Assembly: GCA_022478985.1 (NCBI GenBank)
Contig: JAKSZP010013640.1
Coordinates: 1 to 64,000, forward strand
Direction: 5' to 3'
Length of the DNA: 64,000 nt
Source of the DNA: Massospora cicadina
Lineage: Eukaryota > Entomophthoromycota > Entomophthoromycetes > Entomophthorales > Entomophthoraceae
The position numbers and the translations under genes were made by a program. Of this stretch, positions 1 through 11,050 are shown piece by piece; within the stretch, counting starts at the first letter, position 1; every line of letters begins with the position of its first letter. Below the pieces are notes generated by a model, which saw nothing but the letters and a program-made list of their open reading frames with translations, ran no database searches and was not told where the DNA came from.

Positions 1-520
1 GGAATACTTGAATATCGCGCTTACTACATGGCCAGGACATTTTCTTGATAACTTCAACCATAGCAGGCTAAGGCCATAAGCCTTGTTTGTCAATGATAAA
101 CCCAGATTTTTAAGTTGCTCATGAAAGAAATCACCCTTATGCAGTTTGATTTATGGTCAGCTTTAGAAACTGGAGGAATACTTTTTTAAAAGTGGTTCAG
201 GAGTTCCATAAAAGTTCTTATATTATATCATCTAAATATACTATTATGCAGGAAATTTTCAATCCCTAAAATGCTTTCCATAGCATGCTGGAATGTCGTT
301 GGGGCGTTGCAAGCCCTTTTGGCATTCTTGTGAATTGGTATATACTCTGGGCGGTGATCATAGAGCTCTTCTCCTGTTCCTCATTTGGCAACCTAATCTG
401 CCAATATCTTGAGATTATATCCATAGCAGAGAATACTGTGCGCCACCTGTTGGAATCCTGACACTCTGTTGCTCACAGGTGCTCAGGCTCAGGATTTCAA
501 CGATACAGCCAATGCCAGAG
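1..520 (-). pseudogene. Reverse transcriptase fragment of E1
   Basis: Minus-strand reading gives RT blocks in the usual gypsy order: an AMDI..RYWQI block near 400-440, an MITAQ..YQFTRMPKGLA block near 310-370, and an FIIDKQGL block near 60-130 followed by a K.D.QVF-like end. These correspond to fingers/palm motifs and the start of the thumb. Frameshifts separate the blocks and the catalytic YxDD segment is not readable. The YWQI and TRMPKGL blocks closely resemble those in elements A, C and F. The 5' part of RT seems to be interrupted near 430-600. The other end is cut by the window. Confidence 0.75.
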
Positions 521-2912
521 TATTTAACCTCTCAACAGCTGTTTAAAATTTTTGGAGTAAAAGTAGACCACAAATAGGTTTGATTTTTTTTTAGTACTAG
601 ATGGTCCCAACCCAAGGGAATAGGTTTGATTTTAATAATTAAAAATAAGGACAAATATATCACCCTTGATAAAAAACAAATTTTAATTTCTACAAAATAA
701 TTCCTCCTAGTATTTGGGATACTTGAAGGCTAAAAATGAGTTAAGTGAGATAATTTGGAATACATGGAGAGTAGCTTGGTTTAGTTAAATGATGATTTAA
801 CCTATCAGAACTCTTTAAAGAATGTTTTTACCTTGAAAGGGCTTAGTTTTAGGTGTTAGGTCAACAGCAGAGATGATGAATCCATGTGGTAACAACTTAA
901 TATAAATTTATCTAATTAGCTACCTTAATTTTTTTATCTCTACTGATAACTGGATCTCCTAGTGTTTGGTTGGTGGATAAATTTTTTTTATCCTCAGAAC
1001 CCCCTTCAGGTCTATATAAGGGGTTTTTTCTTTTAGGAGGTAGAACTAAATTCAAGTTAGTGCATTGGGGAACTTTTAAACCAGTTCTTCTATTCCACTG
1101 AGTGTTTTAACTAACATTGTCATCTTGATTCAAGCTATTCAGTGATGGCTAGGAGTAAAAATTATCACTCTGATTTAAATGTTTCCACTGTTTATTATTC
1201 TGAGGGATTTTTTGTATATTTAACCTATTTGCCAAGCAAACATTATTCTCAACTAGTCAAACCTTAATTGTCTGTCACTTCTCTAGTGGTCTAATGCACC
1301 ATCAATGTGAGGTAGCAGATAAGAATCTTTTTTGGAAATTGTGTTAAGTTTTTTAGTAAACTATTATGACTAAATTTGATCCTTACTTTTAATTAATAAC
1401 CAAAACTGGGGCGGCCAAAGGGCTCTAAGAGGGCACTAACATCCCCTGCTGTAAAAGCTGGTTACTTTTATTTGGTTAACAACTTCATCCGCCGCCTTAA
1501 AACCTGATAAGATGGAGATTAATTGGAGGATGATCCCCTCATGTCAATTTGGTGTAACACATCATGGGCACACAACCCAAATCATAATCATCTTTGATAA
1601 AAATCATACCTTACTTATCAAAATAAGGCTAATGCTTGATCCTTTCGTCCTATGTTAACACAGAAAAATGTTCTCTGGGTACAATGGAACATGCTGATTA
1701 CAATCCTTACCTTCAAGCCCACATTCATCCATAATTCCAAAATCATGGATGTTGGATACTTCTTCCACAGGTAAAATATGATCAAAAGCAACAATCTGGT
1801 GTTGCTTAATTTTTACAGAGTAAGGACACAACTAATAGCATCTGAATTTCGCCATGTTCTAGAAGAGTAATCCCAGGCGCAGTGACAGATTTTTAATGTG
1901 ACCAACCAAGCGAGGCAACTATCTCACCATATAAGTCTTGAGGGACACATAAAGTGTTTTCAGTTCCCACAATAACTTAGTGACTCAGTGGAATGGTTAG
2001 GTTCTTATTAGCTCATATTGGCTTACCCTTTAATAAAAAATATTTTTGCTTTTTGTTGAGTACACATTCGTAGCTGCTGATATCCAATTGGACTATACCA
2101 TTATTAAATACAAATTTAACAAACCTTGTTTCCTATATGCCTTGGCCTCATTATTCCAGACATAAGATAATGGAAGGGTTTGTCTAAGTGAATACAGCGT
2201 ATTTTCTTCAAAAATTTTCTTTACTCCATACTTCTGAATAAGATAGTCTTAATTAAAAAGTCATAATTATGATTGAAGAAAGCAATAGCAGGAGCAGATA
2301 TCACTGAAGAGCTAAATTACAGCGGTAGTGCACTATATGCGCCTTTAGATGTGTGGTCTTAGGGCCAGTTGTATCATAAATTTTCTGAGGATCTATGTCC
2401 GAAGCAATCCCCAGTTTATTCACTAGCAGTTATACACAATATTAATAGGTGTTCCACTATATAAAATAGCTCACACTTTGATCTTGTTTGCCATAATATT
2501 AATATATATGTACTTGGAAAAATAAGCATAAGTATAGTACATGTGAGGACATCCAAGTCATCCGCTTGATCTAAATCATTCTGAATTTAGTCACATGATT
2601 AGGGACTATAAACTTGCAACACCTCAACCGTTACAGGGCCTGGAATTGATCAATTTAGGGGCCTCACTAGAAGGGACAGGAAGCCTGAGAGGTTCTAGCT
2701 GCTGAGCATATATATTTGGTATTACTTCTTCTGGCGCTTCAGCATCAGTTTGTTTAAGCTAACGGTTATCCACCACTATTATATCTCTTTTATCACCTGA
2801 ACCGCTGGAGGAGGAGCGGCGTCATCATTCTTTTGTCTCACAGAAGGAGAATTCAGAGTTTTGTTATTACATGGGACCTTTTTATAGGAGGCGGAGATAG
2901 AAAACACCAATT

Positions 2913-3119
2913 TTACTCTGACCTGTCTTTTCCCAACTCTCCGTTATCCTTAGGGTTTATAGAATGAATGGAGGGCTTAGTGCCCCATTTAGGGCAACTA
3001 TTAGCATAGTTCCCTAATTTCTCACATGAGCAACAAGGAATTTGACTACTATCCGGCCTTCCAACAAGAGGCCCATACAGCAGAGGTAAATCTTTTTTGG
3101 TGAGGGGGCTCAAGGCCAT
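2913..3119 (-). pseudogene. Gag zinc-knuckle fragment of E1
   Basis: A 68-residue open stretch contains CCSCEKLGNYANSC, a CCHC zinc knuckle (C-x2-C-x4-H-x4-C) in which the histidine is replaced by Asn. The following residues (CPKWGTKP.IHSI) match the region after the knuckle in element A (CPNLSAKPKVHAV at about 16.87 kb). Zinc knuckles of this type bind the element's own RNA in nucleocapsid. The lost histidine fits a dead copy. Confidence 0.8.
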
Positions 3120-3448
3120 GATTCACAAGGATCTCAAAGAGTTTTGGTGGGTATCTCATACGTGACAGCGCATTGCCAGAGATAATTCACCATATGCTTG
3201 ATATCATTCTCTTTGTTTAGGACAAGAGTCATAATTCAGTACAATTCCTTATAAGGCTCTCAAGCATGATAGAGGGTGGTCTGAGTGTCAAAATCGTTTA
3301 TAATATCAGATCCAGATAACGTCTGAGCTTCCAAATAAAATCACTTTTTAAAGGCTTTAACTTTCTTGTCTTTATAAAAACAGATGCCAAGGAACTCTGT
3401 TTTCCATGTAGTCATCCGCTCAGCTCCACTGAAAACTTCGATCAGTTA

Positions 3449-3934
3449 TTATTTGACATTGAGGTAGTTCACGCAGATCTTCTGTATTTTGAGCATAATC
3501 AGCCACTGTCTTTCAGATTCCAACAAGTTCATGACCATATATAACTTAGCATTTTCAAGTGCCTCGACCATATTATTCGAAAAGAGGCTGGTAAAGTTAT
3601 ACACATTTGCCTGCTTATCAGATTTTGACAAATCAATAGGGTAAACGTACAGTTGAGGCGCATAATTACAAGGACGAAGGGCCTATGTCTCTCTTACGTA
3701 TTTTTTAGTTAAATCAAAACAAGGAATAACTCAGCCAAGCGCAGTTGGACCAGCTCTTGGGGAGGACAACATGGTTACATGATCTGGGGTAGCAACTGCA
3801 CGCTGCTCCAGTGTTATAGGAATTTCACAAATAATAGTTTTAAAATGCTCCGCTGGAGGAGTCATTGGAATATCCACATAATCAGGCTCTCTAGGCTCAG
3901 TAATGGAGGCAAGAAAGGTGGGTACCTCCCTCAT
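3449..3934 (-). pseudogene. Gag N-terminal and capsid-like fragments of E1
   Basis: Two minus-strand open stretches (3449-3631 and 3731-3934). The first reads KQANVYNFTSLFSNNMVEAL.NAKLYMVMN, parallel to element A's NKNANINNFISLFKIS..VIEYAKLVTIMN at about 16.23-16.34 kb. The second carries an acidic, proline-rich segment (GEEALIMREVPTFLASI) that matches A's EGNEAEGMPELPMVF at about 15.9 kb. Together they represent the N-terminal half of a gypsy Gag. Starts and ends are only the limits of open frames between stops. Confidence 0.65.
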
Positions 3935-5247
3935 GATCAGCGCCTCCTCGCCTTCAACTTCAGGTCCTATTGGAATTGTTTCTTAATCATTAATGAATAA
4001 AACCAAAGGTGGGTCACTGGGACTCTCATGGCAACAATTACAAAGGTGACTGTTAATCTCAGTTTTAAACTTATTCATCATAATAGTAAGCCATTGGCGT
4101 TCCGCTAGTATCACGTCCACAACATGCTCAATTTCCTGATTAGTGTCCAGAAGTTATGCTTTACATTCAAGTTCTCATTGCCTAAGGCTTGCACCTTCTG
4201 ACTCTGAGTTTTAAGGTCCACCTGAAAGGAGTCAATTGTCTGATATAGATTATCCTCAGAGAGGAGCGCTCTATCTATGCCCATATCCAGAGCGTCAAGG
4301 CGGCGGTGATAGGCTTTTATCCGCCACTAATCCCTTGACCAACCAATCATGATCCTGTAGTATCTTCAATAACTGGCCCATGTGAACATTTAAATCATTG
4401 ACAACTTAACAAATTGCATATGCATTATTCTGTTGTGCCACACGGTTGGCTGTTTCAGCATTGGTATGTCGTTCCACCTACACATTCAGATAATCCTCTA
4501 CCTGAGTACAATGATGGGTGATATTGGCAACCAATTGGGGGGTTACCCCACAATTATACAGAATGTCATTAAAGATACTCACCAAATCAGCATGAAGCTG
4601 GCTACAAGTCCTTGTACCCTCTGGTGGGCTTCCTGAGTATGATGTCAATTAGCCAAAATGATTTCCTGAAGGGCACAAAAAGTGTCGTTCAAGTTTCCCA
4701 GCAGGAGGGAATTATCCCATTGGTGGGACTCCTTGAATGTAACTAGTGCTCCAATATAATTTCTGCTGATGAGTGATGATATGGTATACTTGGCATATCA
4801 GAAGATGTACATATCTAGCTATCCCGTCCACAAGCTGATCTTAGGTGGTGAGTCTTCTGGCCATCTTGCTTATGGACATCTCAGAAAGTATGATAATTGT
4901 TATACAGAAACCCTAATGCTTATAATTATAAAACATGGCCAGTTGGCCTTCATTCACATCATTGGCGGCCAGATGATAGCCTTGAAGTATCCATTCGTAG
5001 ACTTATTGTACTTGGGCTTAGGGAGCATTGGCCACTCAAACTAATGCTAGAGATTTTAGTGAGTCAAAAGGGGGAAGATCCGTCATAAGCACCTCCATCC
5101 CTTCACTCTCTGAACCACTCAGTTGGAAATTTTTAATAACTGGATTTTTTGTCCATGGGCTCATATGATACTTTCCCATCAGTCTAATGGAGAAATGGTT
5201 CATTTCTAGATTCATACTTTGACACTAGTTTCAATTAACAAAGTGCA

Positions 5248-5265
5248 CCCCTGTAGTGAGCACCA
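5248..5265 (-). other. Primer-binding site of E1
   Basis: The minus strand reads TGGTGCTCACTACAGGGG, identical over 18 nt to the site beside the 5' LTR of element F (54644-54661) and nearly identical to that of C (27001-27017). Its complement ends in CCA, as a tRNA 3' end would. The tRNA itself was not identified. Confidence 0.8.
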
Positions 5266-6623
5266 CATTTTTAAAATTGGCGCTAGGACATCAAATTTTG
5301 GTGCACAGGTATTCACTATTGAAACTACCAGACATTGTAGAGGACAATGACCTGGCCAAACTAACAAAAAGGGACAACCTTGTCTGGCAAAAGAGCTCTT
5401 TATTATATAACTAAATGGAAGCACAGTGTAGTATTAAATACTGACATGGCTTTGGGGCTCACTGATGGGGTCTACTATTGCTCAAGTTTGCTTCCAGCGA
5501 TTTAGGAAAAAAGGATGCCATACCATTGGAGTTCTGATGAGATTTGTTCACTCTAGAGTTTTTTATTTGCGCATTTTATGAATACTAAGCTGTGATCAAA
5601 AGTGGTATACTAAAAGGGTATTTATCCAAAGGAGGATTTAAGGAGAGAATCTCAAAGTTTGGGTTATTTCCATTATAGTCAATAACTGATTACAATTGAG
5701 ACACTGCCAAATGGACTTAATAGCTATAGAAATTCTTCTGCTGAATATATTATGCTGGCATGAAGGATATGAGAGGTTAATAGAATTGATCCTAGTAGTA
5801 GTGGAATACACCAGTGAAGTTCAAGGATTTTATCCGCCATAATAGTCTTTATATAATTCTTTGCACCAAGGCCAAAGCACCAAAAGTAATCAAATACAAC
5901 TTTGGCAACTCCCCATGAAGTTGTAGGCCACGCGCTGAGAACTTATAATGATAGACCAAATCCTATGACTAACTATTATTTAAAGATGCTTAACTAATTA
6001 AAATCACATAAACTGATGGTTGATCAAAACAGCTGAAACGAACAGGTTACAGATAGAGGGCTTACCTGTAGTTAACTTCTGTGGGATGCTTATGAGAGTG
6101 CCATTTACCCGTTACACATTGCTGTTGACCTCTGGAAGATAGGTGGTTGGCAAAACCTCTCATAACACAATAGACATTATGCTTAAGGATGACATGATTC
6201 ATATAAATTTGTCCCATTACTGTTAATTATACTTTGGGAACTGATGATATGATAATTTTCTAAAATAGAACTAGCTGACTTCATGGCGCTGAGGTCCTTA
6301 ATACTTTGGCCTCCGTTCACATTATGAAGTGACAAATGGCCACGATTGTGTACTTGAATTTTCCATAGCCATTGGGAAGTGGGCCTACAGAATTATTTGA
6401 GATGCTTTTCCAAACATAAATGGGGTGAGCAGCCATTAGAATATATCTTTCCAGTAGGGGGCTTTACTTTGATATTCTCCTAAATGGTTGAGAGCCTTGT
6501 GGACATTGAAAGCCACTGTTTATCAATAAAACTGTTAATTTAACTGTTCCAGAATTTATTAAAATTATTATGACCCATAACCTCATGGGCCACATTAATC
6601 AAGTTTGTTTGCTCTGTCTGAAT
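5266..6623 (-). repeat. Probable 5' LTR of E1 plus unresolved sequence
   Basis: The inner edge beside the primer site (GATGTCCTAGCGCC... on minus) resembles the end of element A's LTR (GACGCCTAAGCACTGG...), so an LTR starts here and runs right. Family-A LTRs are about 793 bp, which would place the outer end near 6.06 kb, but I could not find a clear terminus. The rest, up to the TRIM at 6624, holds no recognisable feature. Confidence 0.45.
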
Positions 6624-7172
6624 TGTTGGGATTCTCCGTTATTGGGGGAAGCCCCTACTAGGGGTCACAAATCGCCTATGGGTGAATGCTGGATTGGGCT
6701 CCCTATTAACTTGGAGGGAGCCCAATCCAAAGTATTGGGGATCAGCCCAGTAATATTTAATTCATTTATTAATTAACACCAGCAACTAATGATGAGAATG
6801 TCAAAACCTCATTTGGGTCACAAGGAATTACCATTCAACGTGACCCAATTATTTAACCCTTTTGGGATCACTTGTGAGTAATGCTGAGGATGATCCCAAT
6901 CCCCTTTTGTAATATTTAGTATTTTATATCTATCTTGGTTGGCAATCAACTCTGAGATCTCCCTATCTTGAATCCTTCCCTCCCCAGTCCCAATTCTAGC
7001 CCTGAGGTAATATAAATACCTTGCAGCTTATTTCAATAAACTTACTATTTCTTGCTTCACTTTTCCTTATTTAGCTTTACTTAAGGCCTTAATGGCCTAT
7101 TAACTCACTGGTGGTTTCAGGGCCCTGACTAATAATGGGTGCGGATTGGAGTTGCTCCCCCATATCTCAACA
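6624..7172 (+). repeat. 5' LTR of the TRIM
   Basis: TG...CA ends. A TATA-like TATAAATACC lies at 7011-7020 and AATAAA at about 7036-7042, giving a plausible U3-R-U5 order in the plus direction. Aligns along its whole length to 7838-8388. Confidence 0.85.
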
Positions 7173-7837
7173 ATTGGTGCTTCCTTCCAGGTGCCCCTGA
7201 GTTCCCCGCAAGAGCTAAAGCCAGGAAGGAGCTGGAGCGGTCACTGCCAAGGGCCTTTGGCCCAAGGCTTACCCTGGGCTTAAACAACCCAGAAGGTATG
7301 ACCTGGCCTGTACCCTGTCCCAAGAGGGCAAGCCAGGTTGGAAGCAGTAGGATCAATAATGGAGTCCCCCCGCCTGGTCTGATTCTGATACTGGGTAGAC
7401 AAGCCCAAGTTACCCTGGCCCCTGCCCCAAGAGGGCAATCTAGGATGAAGGGGAACCAAGAGCCCCCCAAAACTAGCCTGGGTAGCCAAGCCCAGGTTAC
7501 TGGGGCTTAATACCCAACGCTGGCCCCAGCACTGATGCCAGGGTCAACCCTGATGCTGGGACCTCTTACTGATGGCAGCTCCAGCGCCAATGCCAGGTGT
7601 CATCTCCGCTGCTGGGACCTCTTCCCAATGCCAGCCCTAGCGCTGATGCTGGGTGTCATCCCCAATGCTGGCCCAGCGCTGATGCCAGCTCTTATGCTGA
7701 TTCAGGGGCCATCCTCAATGACATTCTCCAGATCCTTCCATTGTGTCTGTGCTGGCTACCTTGGCCCATACCACCCTGCCACACAGATCTGGTGTCCGCC
7801 TTAGCTCTGACCCCTAGCTAAGGATTGGAGGGGGCTC
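7173..7837 (+). other. Internal region of the TRIM: primer site, repeats, polypurine tract
   Basis: Primer-type site TGGTGCTTCCTTCCAGG at 7175-7191. The region is clearly more GC-rich than its LTRs. It holds two copies of CTGYCCCAAGAGGGCAA (7315-7331, 7422-7438) and, between about 7520 and 7700, many imperfect GATGCTGG / AATGCCAG units. Open frames of 113-123 codons exist on both strands here, which is expected for GC-rich repetitive DNA; none shows a known domain. The polypurine tract ends at 7834, just before the 3' LTR. Confidence 0.6.
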
Positions 7838-8388
7838 TGTTGGGATTCTCCTTTTATGGGGGAAGCCCTGAATAGGGGTTGCAACTTGTCTATGGGCAAA
7901 TATCGGATTGGGCTCCCCATTTGTTTGGGTTGAGCCCATTCAAAAGTATTAGGGTTTGGCCTTGATAATATTTACTTAGTTTAATAATTGACACCAGTAA
8001 CTAATGCTGAGGATGTCAAAACCTCAACAAGGTCATAGGGAATTACCATTTGACGCTGACCCAATCATATACCCTTTTGGGATCACCGGCAACTAATGCC
8101 AAGGATGGTCCCAATCCCCTTTTGTAATATTTAGTATTTTAAATTTATCTCAGTCATCAATTGACTCTGATACCTCCCTATCCCAGATCCTTCCTTTCCC
8201 AATCCTGATTCTAGCCTCAAGGTCATATAAATACCTCATGGCTTATTTCAATAAACTTACCATTTCTTGCAATCTCTTTTCCTTATTTAGCTTTACTTAA
8301 GACCTTAATGGCCTACTAACTCGCTGGGGGCTTTGGAGCCCTGACTAATAATGGACATGGGTTGGAGTTGCTCCCCTGTGATCTGACA
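7838..8388 (+). repeat. 3' LTR of the TRIM
   Basis: Begins TGTTGGGATTCTCC directly after the polypurine tract and ends CTGACA. TATAAATACC and AATAAA are in the same relative places as in the 5' LTR. Confidence 0.85.
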
Positions 8389-9137
8389 CGCATCAAAAAT
8401 AAAATTCTCTACTTATTAATTATATCTATAAAGGATTCCCCCTTTTAAAATTCTTGTTCTTCTTAGTTTCTACAAGGAGCGTTGAGTCTCCACTGGTTCA
8501 TTGCCATAGTGATAAGATAACATTTAGTTTAGTAAAGCAATTTCCAGATTGGCTCTAAGGCCACATTGGGCATGTCATGACTCATGACCTGATAAATCAA
8601 GTAAATTTGAGAATAAGGAGGATGTGAAGAAGACCAAAGGAACAAAGTTGGCCGCCCTCCCCAATCTAAGTCATACTGTGGACTAACGCTTTGTGCAGGC
8701 CAGGAAGGCCCAGGCTGGGTCCAAAAAGGTGCATGGTGAGGATTGCGGTGTTTCATCAACAGCATAAATATCACTTAACGTGTTGTAAATGAGAATGGTT
8801 TGTTACATTTTATTGGTAAAAAGAGGTTTATATTTTTTCAATGTATCATTTACCAAAACAAATAATATTAATTTTATTTCTAAGTCTTAGATTTCCACCT
8901 ACTAATGCTATTAGACTACCATAAAAGGTAGTTTCTCATCATTGGCTATAATTGCTTGGATTCCCCAATTCCTTTATAGCAATGTTTTGTTGACAAAAAT
9001 ATCTGTTGGCCATCTTAACTCTTTAGAAAACTTTTATTATATTATCTATTTACTAACATGATATCTTTTGTTGGCCTCATCAGTTACCTCCTTATGGAGG
9101 CATACCATTTTATATTTTCATGAATAGGTGTCCTCTT
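8389..9137. other. No recognisable feature
   Basis: AT-rich sequence with only short random open frames; nothing resembled another part of the window. It ends at the left target-site copy of the two-ORF element. Confidence 0.5.
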
Positions 9138-9239
9138 AAACCTTTCTTTCCCTTAAATCGACTAAAATCAAAGTCAAATTATAAGTTTTTTAAAAAAATA
9201 CAAGAACTGCCACTTGAATCGAGCAAGTTTAATCAGAAT

Positions 9240-10130
9240 GTTGATGTCATCAACGCCTGCTGCCTCATCTTGGGGTGGTGGTGCGCCACCTTCTGGCGTC
9301 CTTTGGCCACCATCAAAGCGCTTCTGAGCTGGCTTGATAGCCCTTCCAATACCACCTGCGTTATGTCCCACCTCAGGACTTAGCCCATCATTTTGCATGC
9401 ACACAGGTGGTGCTTGAAGCCCTTTGGTGCTCCCTCAAAGCAACCTGTATTTCAGCCTCTGGGTTAAATATGGGAATCTTTTCCTATATGCAGGCGCAGC
9501 CATCATTGAGAGGGCCACAGCAGTTTTCAAACCTGCCATATATATTGATCTTCGCCCATTCAAGGGCTATTTTAACCTCAGATTTTGATCCAAGGCTGAT
9601 ATGGTGGCAGCATCTAAGCAGCCAATTATTTTTAAAATATTCCTACCCCCTCTGGGCATATGAGGCTTCCAGATGAGGCCACTTTGGTGGTCCAGTTTAC
9701 TGGGTTGCCCTCCCACCTTTCCCCCAAACGCCTCTGCCAAGAGCTCACGGAGGTTTTGGCCATTTATGGCGCAGAACCTGTGCTGCAGTTTGTGGTTCCA
9801 AATGTAGCATATTGTTTAGCAGGGCTGCGCACCTTTTTGATGATCCGCCTATTCCATCATGACGCTCATCTCACAATTCCCCTTGCATGGTGATCAGATC
9901 TACCCCTGATCACCCATTCTGGGCACACAATAATGGCTGCGCCATTTGCCCCTTGTGCTATGAGCTTGATCACTCAAAGCGCAGGTACCCTATAGCTCCC
10001 ACCTCTGCCGCTTCCACAACCCTCTCCAGAATCAGCTCAGCTGCTGCTATGCCCAAATTTTTTGAGTGGGGCTCAATTATCCTGCTTCCAACCTCAGCGA
10101 ATTCTGACATGGCTTCCAAAGCCAAAGCCA
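9240..10130 (+). pseudogene. LINE ORF1-like protein of the two-ORF element (copy 1, broken)
   Basis: Reading across frames gives the same protein as the better copy at 36133-36876: a PDEATLVVQFTGLPS block at about 9.67 kb, an ALTEV/ELTEVLAIYGAEPVLQFVV block, and CAICPLCYELDHSK at about 9.94 kb. The last is C-x2-C-x4-H with the fourth ligand position changed to Tyr. LINE1 ORF1 shows parallel blocks (TLFISFDSLPT, GLVAYGEI..PELQQF, then a CCHC knuckle), which suggests an RNA-binding ORF1 protein. Frameshifts near 9.4-9.66 kb and at 9.89 kb break it into three open pieces. Confidence 0.6.
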
Positions 10131-10454
10131 ATCAAAATTTAAAAATTTTAAAAATTTAAAAATTTGGTCAAATTATGACAACCTGAGCTGATGGGCGTAA
10201 CAGTTTCAGCCGAGCTGCCATGGTTGACAGCTCGCAGCCAATCAGGTGTTGTTAACTTGCCAACTCTGGTGGCTAGCCAACGTTAGCTGAGTCAAATCCT
10301 TTTTTGTGTCTTGATTGGATTGACAAAAGTGACCAGTTATATAATGTTAAACTGTATTTTGCATTGGATAGGGTTTTTTGTCAATCCTCCCAAATTGCGC
10401 CCCCACCATTTTCATCCCAATAATGGTTATCCCATATAAAAAAATATAAATAAA

Positions 10455-10934
10455 ATGGCAATTGAAGCTGCTGTAGCTCCTGCCAACACCATCCTCTGCC
10501 AACAACTCCATGGGGAGATGGAACCCCTTGTTGAGTTTATTCCCATCCCAAATTTCTCCCATGATTTTGAGGAGGGTGTAAAATATAAAATTGAGGAGCT
10601 TGCTTTTGGTGCAAGCTATGCTTGCATTGATGCATCAAAAACCTCTCTTTTTGACCACACTTGCAACAAAACCCGCCAGCGCATCAAGTCATTTACTTGC
10701 GTACCTGCATTTATCATTTTTGCTGAGCATCAACTTGCTCAATATGTTGAGGCAATGGACATCACCAGACTTATTACCAAAGAATACCCACAATTATATC
10801 TCCTTATGCCACATGTTGCTGATGCTCCCACCCCAATGCTGTCCGCCATGGTCCGCCAGCTAATGCAGGCGCTGGACAAAAGTTTTCCCAAAGCTTCCTC
10901 CCCTTCTGATATGGCTTCCTTGGCTGTTAGCTGA
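10455..10934 (+). CDS. ORF-B of the two-ORF element, unknown protein, 159 aa
   Basis: An open frame from ATG to stop, 159 residues, starting right after an AT-rich TATAAAAAAATATAAATAAA-like stretch (from about 10434). It belongs to no family I recognise: no signal peptide, membrane segment or catalytic motif is evident. Features: an Ala-rich start, a PIPNF..DFEE acidic segment at residues 33-43, and ELAFGxSYxCIDAxKTSLF at about 52-70, all repeated in copy 2 (37196 onward). By eye, the first ~68 codons of the two copies differ at roughly 9 synonymous and 16 non-synonymous codons, so constraint is weak at best. It may be a second mobility protein or a captured fragment. Confidence 0.55.
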   Translation: MAIEAAVAPANTILCQQLHGEMEPLVEFIPIPNFSHDFEEGVKYKIEELAFGASYACIDASKTSLFDHTCNKTRQRIKSFTCVPAFIIFAEHQLAQYVEAMDITRLITKEYPQLYLLMPHVADAPTPMLSAMVRQLMQALDKSFPKASSPSDMASLAVS

Positions 10935-11050
10935 GGGGCCATATTAGGAAAAAAAACTTTTTATTCAATAATCCCTTTATTTGACCCATTTGCAAATAAA
11001 GATGTGTGGCAGCTCCCCCTTTTGAGTTGGGCACCACTAGTGCTAAAAAA

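Larger units (their letters stand above)
1..5265 (-). mobile_element. Ty3/gypsy LTR retrotransposon relic E1 (family A), truncated by the window start
   Basis: Read on the minus strand, the order is primer-binding site (5248-5265), gag (about 3.9-2.9 kb), a long decayed stretch, then RT running off the window at position 1. Gag fragments match those of element A (16.1-17.0 kb) in order and wording, and the RT piece near 60-130 matches the RT of A after its LINE1 insertion (shared FxIDKQGL). It is therefore a second, inverted copy of family A. Stops and frameshifts occur throughout and no domain is intact. The stretch of about 600-2900 reads as no recognisable domain, although protease should lie there. 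Family identification is firm; internal boundaries are approximate. Confidence 0.8.
6624..8388 (+). mobile_element. TRIM-like miniature LTR retrotransposon
   Basis: Two direct repeats of 549 and 551 bp, both starting TGTTGGGATTCTCC and ending in CA (TCAACA and CTGACA), flank only 665 bp. A TGGTGCT-type primer site follows the 5' LTR (7175-7191), and a purine run AGGATTGGAGGGGG precedes the 3' LTR, which sets the plus orientation. There is no gag or pol, so it would need enzymes supplied in trans. The LTRs differ by many substitutions and small indels, so the insertion is not recent. No matching 5-bp TSD is seen (TGAAT left, CGCAT right). A strongly internally deleted gypsy copy is the alternative. 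Confidence 0.85.
9138..11050 (+). mobile_element. Two-ORF LINE-like element, copy 1 (no reverse transcriptase)
   Basis: About 1.9 kb that aligns end to end with 35892-37799. It is flanked by AGGT(T)GTCCTCTT (left 9126-9137, right about 11050-11062, one-base indel), a LINE-type duplication. Order: a leader, a Gag-like first ORF (decayed), a TATA-like spacer, an open second ORF of 159 codons, and a 3' end GCACCACTAGTGCTAAAAAA. No endonuclease or RT is present and there are no LTRs. The first ORF resembles ORF1 of the window's LINEs, so it is probably a non-autonomous LINE relative moved in trans, comparable in layout to HAL1-type elements. Confidence 0.7.

Noticed and set aside
4433..5088. Plus-strand frames of 63-91 codons
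   Set aside because: They lie in the region where E1's minus-strand gag begins; no domain and no conserved counterpart.
7129..7510. Overlapping 113- and 123-codon open frames on both strands
   Set aside because: They lie across the LTR edge and GC-rich repeats of the TRIM, show no domain, and open frames on both strands are expected from composition.
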